Origin: Corynebacterium faecale
GTDB lineage: Bacteria; Actinomycetota; Actinomycetes; Mycobacteriales; Mycobacteriaceae
NCBI RefSeq assembly: GCF_030408735.1
Contig: NZ_CP047204.1
Coordinates: 124,001 to 188,000 of the forward strand
DNA length: 64,000 bases
Direction of reading: 5' to 3'
Under the pieces are notes generated by a model, which worked only from the letters and a program-made list of their open reading frames with translations, searched no databases and had not been told where the DNA came from. A program made the translations under genes and the position numbers. Shown piece by piece: positions 8,767 through 17,572 of this stretch (positions are counted from its first letter, which is position 1; the number at the start of each line of letters is the position of its first letter).

Positions 8767-9882
8767 CTAGTTCCGGTTGCGCAGGATCAGACGCAGAATG
8801 CCCGGCAACCAACCGGCGATGGCGAGAATCGCCAGGAGACGGATGATCTGGATCGTCACGACCACCGGTCCTGCCTCCCCCTCCGAGGACAGCGCCAACA
8901 CGGTTTCCAAGGCGCCGGGGCTGGTGGCCAGATACGCCTCGAAGTAGCTGATGTCCAGCCAGAACGTCAACAGCACGGCAGCCGCGGCGCACACCGCCAT
9001 CAGTGCGAAGATGAACAGGAACGTCGCCGGCAGCTGTTTGGCGAACACTTTCAGCGCTGTCAGGTTCAGGGCTCCACCACACATCCAACCGATCGCCATG
9101 AACGCGAGGATCTTGAACAGGGTGGGCGGTTCAATATTGATCCCCGCCGGCAGCACCGTGCTCAGACCGACGGTGAGCAACAGCGGTCCAAGGACCGCCG
9201 CCGCCGGCAGATGCAGGAGCCTGCCGAGCGGTTCACCCGCCACCACGATCAGTGCCAGGACGGCCAGGGAAAAGATGCTTGTCGACGTCCCGAACTCACC
9301 CAATCCGAACACCTCCAGCCCCGCAACCGCCCGGCGTTCAGCACCTGTTCCATAAGGCGCGAAGAAGTGGGTGACCAACGGCAGTGTCATCGAGACCACC
9401 AACAGGCGCAGATACTGACTGAGCGCAACATATCGGAAATCTGCACCCAACTCCTTGGCCAGCACCGGCATCACCGATGCCCCGCCCGCCAACATGGACA
9501 GCACACCGGTCTCAGGCGAGATCTCCTTTCTCGACCGGGAGAGCAGGAGCCCACCGATCACACCCACCGCCACGGTGAAAAATGAGATCACCACACCCGG
9601 TAACAGGTAGTGGAGGAGATCCCGGGTGGGGGCACTGATCAGGGGAAGGGCAGCCAGGACCGCGATCATGGAGCGGCCGAAGATATGCACGCTTTTGGCC
9701 ATGGGGAGATCCTGACCGGTGATCAGTGCGCAGGCACCGGCGACAACGATCGCGGCTAGAATCCATGAGGCCGGGACGTGGAAGATGGTGAACACCCAGC
9801 CCGCCATCAGTGACAGTGGTGCCACCAGCGCCCACCTCAGTGCGATGACCCCGCGGGTGGGCCGGGGTAGCGAGTCACTCAA
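8767..9882 (-). CDS. AbrB-family (ammonia monooxygenase-like) membrane protein
   Basis: 371 aa with about ten helices arranged as two related halves, the AbrB duplication fold. Marker segments include GVLSMLAGGASVMPVLAKELGAD and ATSPGALETVLALSSEGEAG. The family is often labelled putative ammonia monooxygenase, but there is no real evidence for that reaction; a transport role is more likely. The start is TTG at 9880-9882 with GAGGAG about 11 nt upstream. It is followed on the same strand only by the convergent terminator region. Confidence 0.75.
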   Translation of the reverse strand: MSDSLPRPTRGVIALRWALVAPLSLMAGWVFTIFHVPASWILAAIVVAGACALITGQDLPMAKSVHIFGRSMIAVLAALPLISAPTRDLLHYLLPGVVISFFTVAVGVIGGLLLSRSRKEISPETGVLSMLAGGASVMPVLAKELGADFRYVALSQYLRLLVVSMTLPLVTHFFAPYGTGAERRAVAGLEVFGLGEFGTSTSIFSLAVLALIVVAGEPLGRLLHLPAAAVLGPLLLTVGLSTVLPAGINIEPPTLFKILAFMAIGWMCGGALNLTALKVFAKQLPATFLFIFALMAVCAAAAVLLTFWLDISYFEAYLATSPGALETVLALSSEGEAGPVVVTIQIIRLLAILAIAGWLPGILRLILRNRN

Positions 9883-9924
9883 CCTGGGTGGGTCTCCTCA
9901 TCATCTGGGCAGGGGTGTGTTCTT

Positions 9925-10599
9925 CTAGGTGGTTTTCACTGTAACAGCGGGAAAATCACCGGTGGTCTCTGTGTGCACCTCTGTGACCACCTCAAAGGAG
10001 TCCGGGGTGATCAGCACGCTGCCCGGGAGCTCCTCCGGATCGGTGCTGAACCTGGCTTCATTGTCGGTGAGGTGAACGTGTAATCCTGCGATCACGGCCT
10101 CGTCGGTGATATCGGTGGGCATGATCTCAGGTGTGCGCATGGCTTCCACCTCGGCTCGGACATCTAGATCTCCGTCCTCATCCATACTGATGATCACCGT
10201 GCGGGCCTGTCGGTGCTGGCCGTCTGTTTCCTTCCACCGGACGGGGAAATCCGCCTGGCAGCTGATCACATCGCCCGGGGTGTTCTCGCGGGCCATACAG
10301 GTGAGGAACTGCTGCTGCTCAGCCTGAATGGGACCGGGTCCGGTGTCAGAGCCTTCAGCCATCCCCAGATCAAGTCTGTAGAGGCCGGGGCCGTGGCGGG
10401 GAATCTCAGATTGTTCAGTGGGTTTTTCCGTGGCCACCTCAACGAACACCGGGAATTCACCGCCGGTGGTGGCACGTGCCTCGGTGCGGTCAACCGGTGC
10501 GCACCCTGCCAGAGCAATGCTCAGTGCAATGCTCAGGGCAATCGGAACTGCCAGCGGGGCGACCAGCTGGGCACGGATATTGGTCCTGCGGATATTCAT
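9925..10599 (-). CDS. Hypothetical lipoprotein
   Basis: 224 aa. A basic N-terminus (MNIRRTNIR), a hydrophobic stretch rich in AL repeats and the lipobox LAGC (cleavage before Cys at about 33) indicate an exported lipoprotein. The mature part has an Asp/Glu-rich region and no recognised domain. GAAAGGATG precedes the ATG. It ends 42 nt before the AbrB-type gene on the same strand and could share its transcript. Confidence 0.75.
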   Translation of the reverse strand: MNIRRTNIRAQLVAPLAVPIALSIALSIALAGCAPVDRTEARATTGGEFPVFVEVATEKPTEQSEIPRHGPGLYRLDLGMAEGSDTGPGPIQAEQQQFLTCMARENTPGDVISCQADFPVRWKETDGQHRQARTVIISMDEDGDLDVRAEVEAMRTPEIMPTDITDEAVIAGLHVHLTDNEARFSTDPEELPGSVLITPDSFEVVTEVHTETTGDFPAVTVKTT

Positions 10600-10735
10600 G
10601 GTGACATCCTTTCGGGGCGACCATCTCTACCCTCAGATTAATCACCCGCACCTGGATAAATCCAGGTCTATACTCTGATCATCTGAAAACATCAGCGCAG
10701 AATTATCCGATCCTGTGGCTTATGGAAAGGGGTGG

Positions 10736-11521
10736 ATGATGGGAGTTGACCTGGCAGCAGGTGGATGGGCAATGCTCATCGCCGGCGCCGCCATCGCAGG
10801 GTGGATCGATGCGGTCATCGGCGGGGGAGGGCTGGTTCTCATCCCGCTGATCTTGGCGGTCATGCCTCAGCTGGCACCGGTGTCGGCGTTGGCGGTGAAT
10901 AAGGTCGCCGCTGTCACGGGAACCGCGTCGGCGGCATTCACCATGGTTCGACGCGTCCGCCCACCATTGAAGCTTGTGGCGGTGTACATCCCGGTGGCGC
11001 TGGTGTGCTCCGGGGTGGGGGCGTTGGCCGCGAGTTCCCTGGATAAACAGATCATGCGGCCGATGATCATCGTGCTCATGTTGGTGGTGGGGTTGTTCGT
11101 GGTGTTCAAACCTTCCTTCGGCACCGGGGAGAGCCACGATCTGCCCCGGGGCTGGCGCTTATGGATGGCACTCGGTGCGGTCGGGGTGATTGCCGGTTAT
11201 GACGGCATCTTCGGTCCCGGCACGGGCATGTTCCTCATCATGGCGTTCACGGCGTTGCTGTCTCAGAATTTCCTCACCTCCGCGGCCATGGCGAAGGTGG
11301 TGAACACCGCCACCAACGTCGGTGCGCTGATTGTATTCATATCCGGGGGGCATGTGTGGTGGCAGTTGGCACTCGTCCTGGCGGTGGCGAATGTCGTGGG
11401 GGCGCAACTGGGTGCCCGAACGGTGTTAGGGGGCGGTACCAGGCTGATCAGGTATGCATTACTGACCCTGGTTGTCGTGATGTGCATCTATCTCGGCTGG
11501 CAGCAGTATCAGGGAATCTAG
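10736..11521 (+). CDS. TSUP (TauE/SafE) family permease
   Basis: 261 aa from the ATG at 10736; ATG 10739 and GTG 10715 are alternatives, and AAAGGGG upstream favours 10736 or 10739. Family motifs are IAGWIDAVIGGGGLVLIPLIL in the first half and IAGYDGIFGPGTGMFLIMAF in the second, each starting a four-helix repeat. It belongs to a different branch from the TSUP protein at 4572. The substrate is probably a sulfur-containing or small organic anion, but this is not determinable here. Confidence 0.82.
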   Translation: MMGVDLAAGGWAMLIAGAAIAGWIDAVIGGGGLVLIPLILAVMPQLAPVSALAVNKVAAVTGTASAAFTMVRRVRPPLKLVAVYIPVALVCSGVGALAASSLDKQIMRPMIIVLMLVVGLFVVFKPSFGTGESHDLPRGWRLWMALGAVGVIAGYDGIFGPGTGMFLIMAFTALLSQNFLTSAAMAKVVNTATNVGALIVFISGGHVWWQLALVLAVANVVGAQLGARTVLGGGTRLIRYALLTLVVVMCIYLGWQQYQGI

Positions 11522-11536
11522 ACAGATCGGTACAAA

Positions 11537-11567
11537 AATCAGGAAACTGGCGGCTGATTTCCTGGTT
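11537..11567. terminator. Hairpin downstream of second TSUP gene
   Basis: AATCAGGAAA (11537-11546) pairs with TTTCCTGGTT (11558-11567), ten pairs with one G-T wobble. There is no T-run on the plus side, but TTTTTG follows when read on the minus strand. It may attenuate or terminate between the TSUP gene and the next plus-strand gene. Confidence 0.4.
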
Positions 11568-11599
11568 AATTGGATAAATACTTCCTAAGCTTGATTCTT

Positions 11600-12016
11600 A
11601 TGACGAGAACACAACTTGATCTCTGGTCCAGTGAGACCGCTGAGGAGCCCCCGAGTACCATCCTGCCCACCCATCCGGAGGTGAGCGGAGAAACCGGGAT
11701 CATCACTGATCTGTCGGAGCTGTCCACTCTGGTGACGGTGCTGGTTGATGATGATGCGGATCCACTGGATTTCCCGGTGCTCCTCGCCGGTGCCGCGTCC
11801 TCCACCCGGATCCTGGGTCTGGATGAGCTGCATGTGATCGCACCGGCCCGGCACCTGCCGAAGCTGGCGGTGGCCGCCTCGGAGATCGCCGATGATCTGC
11901 CCGAGACGTTCCAGTTCTGTGAAGCTGAGACCTGCGTGCATGAGCATCCAGACGATGCCACGGTGCTCACAGCCGAGTCGGTGGTGTGGTTGGGCAGGAA
12001 GCTCGCCGCTTCCTGA
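11600..12016 (+). CDS. Conserved-type hypothetical protein, acidic
   Basis: 138 aa from the ATG at 11600; a TTG at 11570 would add ten residues and has no better support. The protein is acidic and soluble, with no signal peptide or membrane helix. A Cys pair with His (FCEAETCVHEH, near residues 109-119) could bind metal, but I know no family with it. It converges with hrpB (30-nt gap). Confidence 0.6.
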   Translation: MTRTQLDLWSSETAEEPPSTILPTHPEVSGETGIITDLSELSTLVTVLVDDDADPLDFPVLLAGAASSTRILGLDELHVIAPARHLPKLAVAASEIADDLPETFQFCEAETCVHEHPDDATVLTAESVVWLGRKLAAS

Positions 12017-12046
12017 TTCAACAAGAGTGTTTGTCCGCGCCCGCCT

Positions 12047-14497
12047 TCACATCCGTTTCTTGATCCTGGCTGTCGCGGGTGCCGTCCACGGATCTTCAGG
12101 CCACGGATGTTTCGGATACCGCCCACGCATCTCAGCCCGCACCTGGGCATAGGGACCCGACCAGAAGCTGGCCAGATCATCGGTCACAGCCAGGGGCCTG
12201 CCTGCGGGGGAGAGCAGATGGAACTGCACGGGGGAGCCACAGAACTTTGGGGAGGTCTCCAATCCGAAGCACTCCTGTAGTTTCACCCGCACCACCGGGC
12301 GGCCCTCTGCATAATCCAGACGGTGCCTGTTACCACTGGGCACGGTGAGGTGGGAGGGGGCCAGTTCATCCAGCTGTGTCGCCGCTGGCCAGGGAAGCAG
12401 ACGCTGCAGCGCTGGGTACATATCCACCTTGGTGATGGGGGTGCCCTGCGCGATCTTCTCCAACTCCGGGCCCAACCATTCATGGACATCGGCCGCCGCC
12501 ACATCGGGCCAGGGATCCCCAATCTGCTTATGGAGGAAATCCAATCTGTCCCGCAACGCACTGGCTTTATCCGAGAAGCTGAACAACCCCAGACCTTTCT
12601 CCGCGATGGCATCGGTGATGGCCGTGGCGGCATCCTCCGGGGTGGGGCGGGTCGGGGTGGAGCTCAACTCGATGGCCCCTGCTGCCCGTACCTTCCGGGC
12701 CTGGACCTTTCCATCACGCACGGTGGCGCGGACTGTGTCGCGGATGCCGATGATCTCCAGGGCATGGGTTTCCTCGATGCGGGCGGCTGCCCGGATGATG
12801 GCGCGGGAACCGGCACGGTTGATGTCGGCGATCGCCAACCAGGGGGCTCCGATGAGATCGCGTTCCATAAGCGTGGCGCGGGTTCCGCTGGCCAGCAGAT
12901 AGTCGGTTTCACCTTCGCGTCGCGCGATGAGCCCGGGGAGTGCGGTGCCAACTATCTGACCTGCCGTCGCCGGGCTGGCAGCGCCGGGGGCCAGACCACG
13001 CAACCGTGACACCTCCCGATCAAAACTCCTCATCCCCTTTGAGGTGCGTGCCTGTTTCTCCACATCACCGCGTGGATCGTCGGCGATGACGGCCAATACC
13101 TCAGCCGCCTGGCGGCCGTGGTGCACCAGTGAGGCGCCGAAATGTGGGGCGAGGGGGAGCGTCGATAAGCGTTGGCCCAGGGGCGTGGCGGCGCCGTGGT
13201 CACTGACTGCCCCAATTGAGATCAACGTGGTTTCTGCTGCCTGCAGGGCAGCGGGTGGTGGGGGTGTGAGCAGCGGCAGGCCATCGCCGCGCGGGGTGCC
13301 CCAGCACGCAAGCCACAGGGCGGCCTGGGTGAGGTCGGCGGACTGGATCTCCGGGGTGGTGAAGGGTGCGAAATGGGTGAAATCATCCTGGGTGTAGCCA
13401 CGGATCACCTCACCCGGCCCCTCACGCCCGGCGCGTCCGGCACGCTGTTCTGCAGACGACTGCGCACAACTGGTGGTGACCAGGCCGGTCATCCCGCGTG
13501 CGGCATCGCGCCTCGGGGACCGGGACAGGCCGGAATCCACCACGATGCGTACACCGGGGACGGTCAGCGAACTTTCCGCAACAGGTGTGGACACCACGAT
13601 GCGGGGCTGATCCGACCGGGCCAGGGCGCGGTCCTGTTCCGCGGGGGTGAGGCGACCATGCAGGGGGAGCACCTCTGTGTGACCGAGCCTGCCGAGTGTC
13701 GCTGTGACATGGTCGATCTCCCGGACACCGGGCAAAAACACCAGCGCTGATTCCTGCCTGCGCTCCACCGCCTCCTGCGTGACCCGGGCGAGATGGTCCA
13801 GATACTCCCAGTTCACACCCCGCTGGTTCAGGCGCGGCGCGGTGCCGGGGGAATAGTGCACCTCAACCGGGTGGACCGGGGCCTGCGCGCTGAGGGTCTG
13901 CGCATTCAACAAGGTGGCGAAACGATCAGCGTCCAGGGTGGCGGACATGGCCAGCAGTGTGAAATCATCACGCAACTGACTGAGCTCGGTGAGCATGCCG
14001 ACGATGAGATCGGTGTCCAGCTGACGTTCATGGACCTCATCGATGATGACCGCGCTGACCCCGGCCAGCTCAGGATCATTGAGCAACCTGCGAATCAACA
14101 CGCCTGGGGTGAGAAACTGCACGTGGGAGCCCTGTTTATGCTCACCGCGCACCGTGAATCCCACCCGGTCACCCAATGCGCTGCCATCCAGGTGCGCCAA
14201 CCGCCTCGCTGCCGCACGCACCGCCACGCGCCGGGGGGCGGTCACCAGCACGGGGCCCTGCTGCGGATACAGTCCCGGGTTGTCCAGGAGGGCATTGGCC
14301 ACCGCGGGTGGCACCACCGTGGTCTTACCCGTACCCGGCGGGGATTGAATGACCAGATTCTCAGGCCTCGTGCTCAGGCTGCGGGTCAGCGCACCCAGCA
14401 GCGTCTGCGCGGGCAGGCCATCAGCGATGGTGGGAAGGTGGAAAAGGCTGGGTGGGGTTTGCGGTGGGCTATGGGGTGGGGTGCTGGGTGGTGTCAC
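12047..14497 (-). CDS. hrpB: ATP-dependent helicase HrpB
   Basis: 816 aa from the GTG at 14497; a longer frame to 14599 would run into the adjacent acetyltransferase gene. DEAH-box motifs are in order: SPPGTGKTT (Walker A, residues 52-60), TAPRRVAVRAAA (Ia), DEVHERQLDTD (II), LLAMSATLD (III), then the helicase-C motifs VVSTPVAESSLTVPGVRIVVD and QRAGRAGREGPG. The HrpB C-terminal domain ends with KHPWPEDP..A. The family is DEAH/RHA-like with a poorly known role, probably in RNA metabolism. Length agrees with E. coli HrpB (about 810 aa). Confidence 0.93.
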   Translation of the reverse strand: MTPPSTPPHSPPQTPPSLFHLPTIADGLPAQTLLGALTRSLSTRPENLVIQSPPGTGKTTVVPPAVANALLDNPGLYPQQGPVLVTAPRRVAVRAAARRLAHLDGSALGDRVGFTVRGEHKQGSHVQFLTPGVLIRRLLNDPELAGVSAVIIDEVHERQLDTDLIVGMLTELSQLRDDFTLLAMSATLDADRFATLLNAQTLSAQAPVHPVEVHYSPGTAPRLNQRGVNWEYLDHLARVTQEAVERRQESALVFLPGVREIDHVTATLGRLGHTEVLPLHGRLTPAEQDRALARSDQPRIVVSTPVAESSLTVPGVRIVVDSGLSRSPRRDAARGMTGLVTTSCAQSSAEQRAGRAGREGPGEVIRGYTQDDFTHFAPFTTPEIQSADLTQAALWLACWGTPRGDGLPLLTPPPPAALQAAETTLISIGAVSDHGAATPLGQRLSTLPLAPHFGASLVHHGRQAAEVLAVIADDPRGDVEKQARTSKGMRSFDREVSRLRGLAPGAASPATAGQIVGTALPGLIARREGETDYLLASGTRATLMERDLIGAPWLAIADINRAGSRAIIRAAARIEETHALEIIGIRDTVRATVRDGKVQARKVRAAGAIELSSTPTRPTPEDAATAITDAIAEKGLGLFSFSDKASALRDRLDFLHKQIGDPWPDVAAADVHEWLGPELEKIAQGTPITKVDMYPALQRLLPWPAATQLDELAPSHLTVPSGNRHRLDYAEGRPVVRVKLQECFGLETSPKFCGSPVQFHLLSPAGRPLAVTDDLASFWSGPYAQVRAEMRGRYPKHPWPEDPWTAPATARIKKRM

Positions 14498-14510
14498 GGT
14501 GTGCTCATCT

Positions 14511-15176
14511 TTAACGGTTGTGGGCTTGCTCCCGAAGCGTAGCCAATGCCTCCACCGGCACATCATCCGGGAGCTGGGTGCGCTCCAGGTTGTCCTCATC
14601 GCGCATCCGGATCACCCGCGCCGGGTTGCCCACCGCGATTGAATCAGCGGGGATATCCCGGGTCACCACCGCGCCCGCTCCGATCACCGCGCGGTCGCCG
14701 ATGCTGACGCCACCCACCACCGTGACCCCGCCGCCCAACCACACATCTTCACCGATGTGAACCGGGGCGCCATTTTCCCACCCACCCCGGCGCATCTCCA
14801 CATCGTGCACCGGGTGGCCTGCGGTGAGGATCTGACAATTCGGACCCAGCATGGAGCGCGCACCGATGGTCACCGGGGCGATATCCAAGATGGTGAGACC
14901 GAAATTGATGAACACATCCTCACCGATCGTGGTGTTGATGCCGTATTCAATGATGGCGGGCGCCTTGATGGTGCAGTCACCACTCGCCGGATTGAGTAGG
15001 TCCCGCAGCAGCTCCCGGGAACGCTCCGGATTGGTGGGGCCGATCTGGTTGTATTCGTGATAGAGCCGGGCTGCGTTCCCCGCGATGTTTCCGAGCTCAT
15101 CAGAAACCGCCAGGTACCACTTTCCGCTGCTCATCCGGTCAAAGGTGGCATATGGAGTAGGGTCGAATGTGTCCAT
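14511..15176 (-). CDS. Maltose/galactoside O-acetyltransferase-like protein
   Basis: 221 aa. The N-terminal cap matches the sugar O-acetyltransferase type (MSSGKWYLAVSDELGN...A.RLYHEYNQ). A left-handed beta-helix of hexapeptide repeats follows (INTTIGEDVFINFG, GARSMLGPNCQIL), with the catalytic His in AGHPVHDVE and the acetyl-CoA segment IGEDVWLGGGVTVVGGVSIGDRAVIGAGAVVTRDIP. It should acetylate a sugar hydroxyl with acetyl-CoA in the cytoplasm. Its ATG overlaps the predicted alkB start by 2 nt on the opposite strand. Confidence 0.88.
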   Translation of the reverse strand: MDTFDPTPYATFDRMSSGKWYLAVSDELGNIAGNAARLYHEYNQIGPTNPERSRELLRDLLNPASGDCTIKAPAIIEYGINTTIGEDVFINFGLTILDIAPVTIGARSMLGPNCQILTAGHPVHDVEMRRGGWENGAPVHIGEDVWLGGGVTVVGGVSIGDRAVIGAGAVVTRDIPADSIAVGNPARVIRMRDEDNLERTQLPDDVPVEALATLREQAHNR

Positions 15177-15903
15177 GCCATCCCATTGTGCACGTTTTCA
15201 GGTGATCAAGCTGCCTACGCTTTTCGACGCTCCGGAGGCCCACTTCCCACGCCCACCCCGCGAGGTGGCCGGTGGTGTGGTCCACCTGCCTGACTGGTTA
15301 TCCGCCAGTGAACAGGCGGCGCTGGTCGCGCAGGCGCGCGACATCGCCCGCACGGTGGCCGGTACCCCGCTGGCCATGACCCGCCCGCAGCTGCGCAGTG
15401 GCCAGATGAGCGTGCACATCCTGTCGCTGGGCCAGCACTGGGCCACCAACCCCTACCGGTATGTCTCTGCAGTGGATGGGGTGCGCGTGCCGCCCATCCC
15501 GCAGTCCCTCCATGATCTGGCACAGCGTGCCCTGGCGGATGCGGCGGGATTGAGCCCCGCACTGGCGGCATGGTCGGGGAAGTACCGTGCAGAGGCTGCC
15601 CTGGTGAACTACTACCCTCCGGAGTCTGCGATGGGCATGCATCAGGACGCCAATGAACTCTCCGAGGCGCCTGTGATCTCAGTGTCCATCGGGGACACCG
15701 GCATCTTCCGCCTGGGCAACACCACCAACCGCAACCGGCCCTGGGTGGATGTGCCGCTGCTCAGTGGTGATCTGATCATCTTCGGTGGTGAACACCGGCG
15801 GGCCTTCCACGGGGTGCCCCGGATCGAGCCTCACACTGCCCCGGAGAACTGCGGCCTGGTTGAGGGCAGAATCAACATCACCATCCGCCAGGTGTCTCTA
15901 TAA
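15175..15903 (+). CDS. alkB: AlkB-type 2-oxoglutarate/Fe(II) DNA repair dioxygenase
   Basis: 242 aa from ATG 15175; GTG 15202 is an equally possible start. It has the full dioxygenase set: H156-x-D158 (MHQDAN), distal H212 (RRAFHGV) and the 2-oxoglutarate/DNA clamp motif RxNxTxR at R232-R238. YYPPESAMGMHQD is typical of AlkB. The enzyme oxidatively removes methyl groups from 1-methyladenine and 3-methylcytosine. The next gene (tag) also repairs methylated bases, which fits a DNA-alkylation neighbourhood. GC content and codon use match the surroundings. Confidence 0.92.
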   Translation: MPSHCARFQVIKLPTLFDAPEAHFPRPPREVAGGVVHLPDWLSASEQAALVAQARDIARTVAGTPLAMTRPQLRSGQMSVHILSLGQHWATNPYRYVSAVDGVRVPPIPQSLHDLAQRALADAAGLSPALAAWSGKYRAEAALVNYYPPESAMGMHQDANELSEAPVISVSIGDTGIFRLGNTTNRNRPWVDVPLLSGDLIIFGGEHRRAFHGVPRIEPHTAPENCGLVEGRINITIRQVSL

Positions 15904-15973
15904 GGCCAGCTCAAAGTGGGTGTCGGGGGTGATTTAACCCCGCCGTGTCCGGTGCGCTTCCTATGGTGCAGCC

Positions 15974-16573
15974 ATGACTATTTCACACGAAGATGCACAT
16001 GACATCAAGGCCCATCCGAATGACCTGATTCTCTGTGCCGATGGGCGACCCCGGCCACGCTGGGCATCCCGGGGTACGGAGAGCTGGCGGTACTTTGACG
16101 AGGAGTGGGGCAGACCACCGGGCACGGACTCGCAGTGGTGTGAAGCACTGGCTCTCACCGTGTTCCAGCTCGGACTCACCTGGCATGCGGTGTTGAATAA
16201 ACGTGAGGCCCTACGGGCGGCATTTGGAGGGTTTCACGTGGAACATGTGGCCTCGTTGGGGGCGGTGGAGGTGGAACGACTGGTGGGTGACCCGGGCATC
16301 ATCCGAAACCGTCGGAAGATCGAGGCGGTCATCACCAACGCCCGGGCCCTGGCCGCGCTGACGGAACCGCTCGGGCAGATCCTCAGCAGGTACGGGAACA
16401 GCGGGTTCGTGGACGATGACGGCACCATACCCACAACCACAGCCGCCTCGGAGGGGTTGTCCCGGGAGCTGAAGACACTCGGTTTCACCCACATCGGGCC
16501 TACCGCCGCGTTCTCCCTCATGCAGGCAACAGGAGTGATACCCATCAGGGGGCATTATGATCTGAACCGATGA
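15974..16573 (+). CDS. tag: 3-methyladenine DNA glycosylase I-like protein lacking the zinc ligands
   Basis: 199 aa. It aligns with Tag along its length: FDEEWGRPP, LTVFQLGLTWHAVLNKREALRAAF, LVGDPGIIRNRRKIEAVITNA, LGFTHIGPTAAFSLMQATGVI. Tag removes 3-methyladenine by base flipping. The residues that hold the zinc snap in E. coli Tag are absent: Trp/Arg replace the N-terminal CGW, Phe replaces the His of YHDNEWG, and the protein ends at GHYDLNR without the C-terminal His/Cys ligands. The catalytic-pocket Glu and Trp regions are kept. It overlaps lysE by 4 nt (ATGA). Confidence 0.85.
   Translation: MTISHEDAHDIKAHPNDLILCADGRPRPRWASRGTESWRYFDEEWGRPPGTDSQWCEALALTVFQLGLTWHAVLNKREALRAAFGGFHVEHVASLGAVEVERLVGDPGIIRNRRKIEAVITNARALAALTEPLGQILSRYGNSGFVDDDGTIPTTTAASEGLSRELKTLGFTHIGPTAAFSLMQATGVIPIRGHYDLNR
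16230..16245. promoter_or_regulatory. Degenerate parS-like site inside tag
   Basis: A 16-mer matching 14 of 16 positions of the bacterial ParB site TGTTTCACGTGAAACA, with the central TTTCACGTG intact. It lies within the tag coding sequence (Gly-Phe-His-Val-Glu-His). ParB binding is an inference from the match only. Confidence 0.35.
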
Positions 16574-17247
16574 CCACCGCCACCCTGTTTGCCCTGCTTA
16601 TTGTCTGGATCGCTGCGATCGTATCCCCGGGACCCGACCTGGTGCAGATCATCCGACTCGGTTCCCGCAGCCGCGGTGACGGCATCTGGGCCGCCCTCGG
16701 AATCATGGTGGGCAATACCATCTGGATCTGCGCCAGCCTGCTGGGCCTGTCGGTGTTGATCTCCACCACACCGCTGGTCCTCTGGATACTCCAATTGATC
16801 GGTGGCGCCTACCTGACGTGGATGGGGATCGGGGCGGTGCGGTCCTGGTGGAAGCAGCGTGTCCATACCCAACAGGTGGCCCGTGCTGTTGAGCGTGTGA
16901 TGGAGGGACCGGGTGTTGCTGGATCGATCGGTGCGTGGCCAGCGCTCAGGACAGGCATCGCCACCAACCTGTCCAACCCCAAGGCCGTGCTCTTCTTCGG
17001 GTCGGTGTTCGCACAGTTCATCACACCCGACATGAGCCTGGGATGGAGTGTGTTCCTGGCACTGTTCCTCATCATCACGGGTGTGCTGTGGTTCGTCGGT
17101 TTCGCAGTGCTCGTGCGGACCTTCGCCACGGTGGTCACCCGGAACGGAGCGGTGATCGACCTGATCACGGGGGTGATCTTCATAGCTCTTGGAATGTTCA
17201 TGGTCTGGCAGGGTGTTGTGGGTATCGGTGGCTGGATCCTGGGTTAG
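16570..17247 (+). CDS. LysE/RhtB family amino-acid exporter
   Basis: 225 aa with about six helices. The N-terminus has the family hallmark IVSPGPDLVQIIRLGSRSRGDGIWAALGIMVGN, then a loop with GAYLTWMGIGAVRSWW, and a second block GIATNLSNPKAVLFFGSVFAQFI. These proteins export amino acids or derivatives. The start overlaps the tag stop (ATGA), so the two are coupled, although no functional link is obvious. Confidence 0.88.
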   Translation: MTTATLFALLIVWIAAIVSPGPDLVQIIRLGSRSRGDGIWAALGIMVGNTIWICASLLGLSVLISTTPLVLWILQLIGGAYLTWMGIGAVRSWWKQRVHTQQVARAVERVMEGPGVAGSIGAWPALRTGIATNLSNPKAVLFFGSVFAQFITPDMSLGWSVFLALFLIITGVLWFVGFAVLVRTFATVVTRNGAVIDLITGVIFIALGMFMVWQGVVGIGGWILG

Positions 17248-17281
17248 CTCCCGTCCGCGGACATGGATAGACTCAGGAACC

Positions 17282-17572
17282 ATGCAGCCTGAAGAAGTGC
17301 ACATCAGGGACGAGGCCATCAAACTTGGTCAGTTCATCAAATTAGCCAACCTTGTCAGTACCGGCGGGGAGGCTAAGGATGCCATCGCCAACGGTGATGT
17401 CATAGTCAACGGTGAGGTTGATACCCGCCGTGGCAAGACGCTCCGGGACGGCGATGTGGTGTGCATCGGTGACGCCTGCGCACAGGTGGTCACCGGCGAC
17501 GATGACGATGATTATTTTGACGAAGCCACCGCCAACGATGACTTCGATCCCGAAAAGTGGAGGAATATGTAA
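17282..17572 (+). CDS. S4-domain RNA-binding protein (YbcJ-like) with acidic tail
   Basis: 96 aa from the ATG at 17282. The first 65 residues form an S4 RNA-binding fold: IKLGQFIKLANLVSTGGEAKDAIANGDVIVNGEVDTRRGKTLRDGDVV. Family members bind structured RNA, often rRNA. The last 25 residues are Asp/Glu-rich (GDDDDDYFDEA..DDFDPEKW), which is unusual for this short family. A TAGACT about 10 nt upstream and AGGAA next to the start suggest a very short leader. The stop overlaps the next ATG (TAATG). Confidence 0.85.
   Translation: MQPEEVHIRDEAIKLGQFIKLANLVSTGGEAKDAIANGDVIVNGEVDTRRGKTLRDGDVVCIGDACAQVVTGDDDDDYFDEATANDDFDPEKWRNM

Noticed and set aside
15918..15946. Possible terminator after alkB (GGGG..CCCC hairpin)
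   Set aside because: Only a five-pair stem and no T-run.
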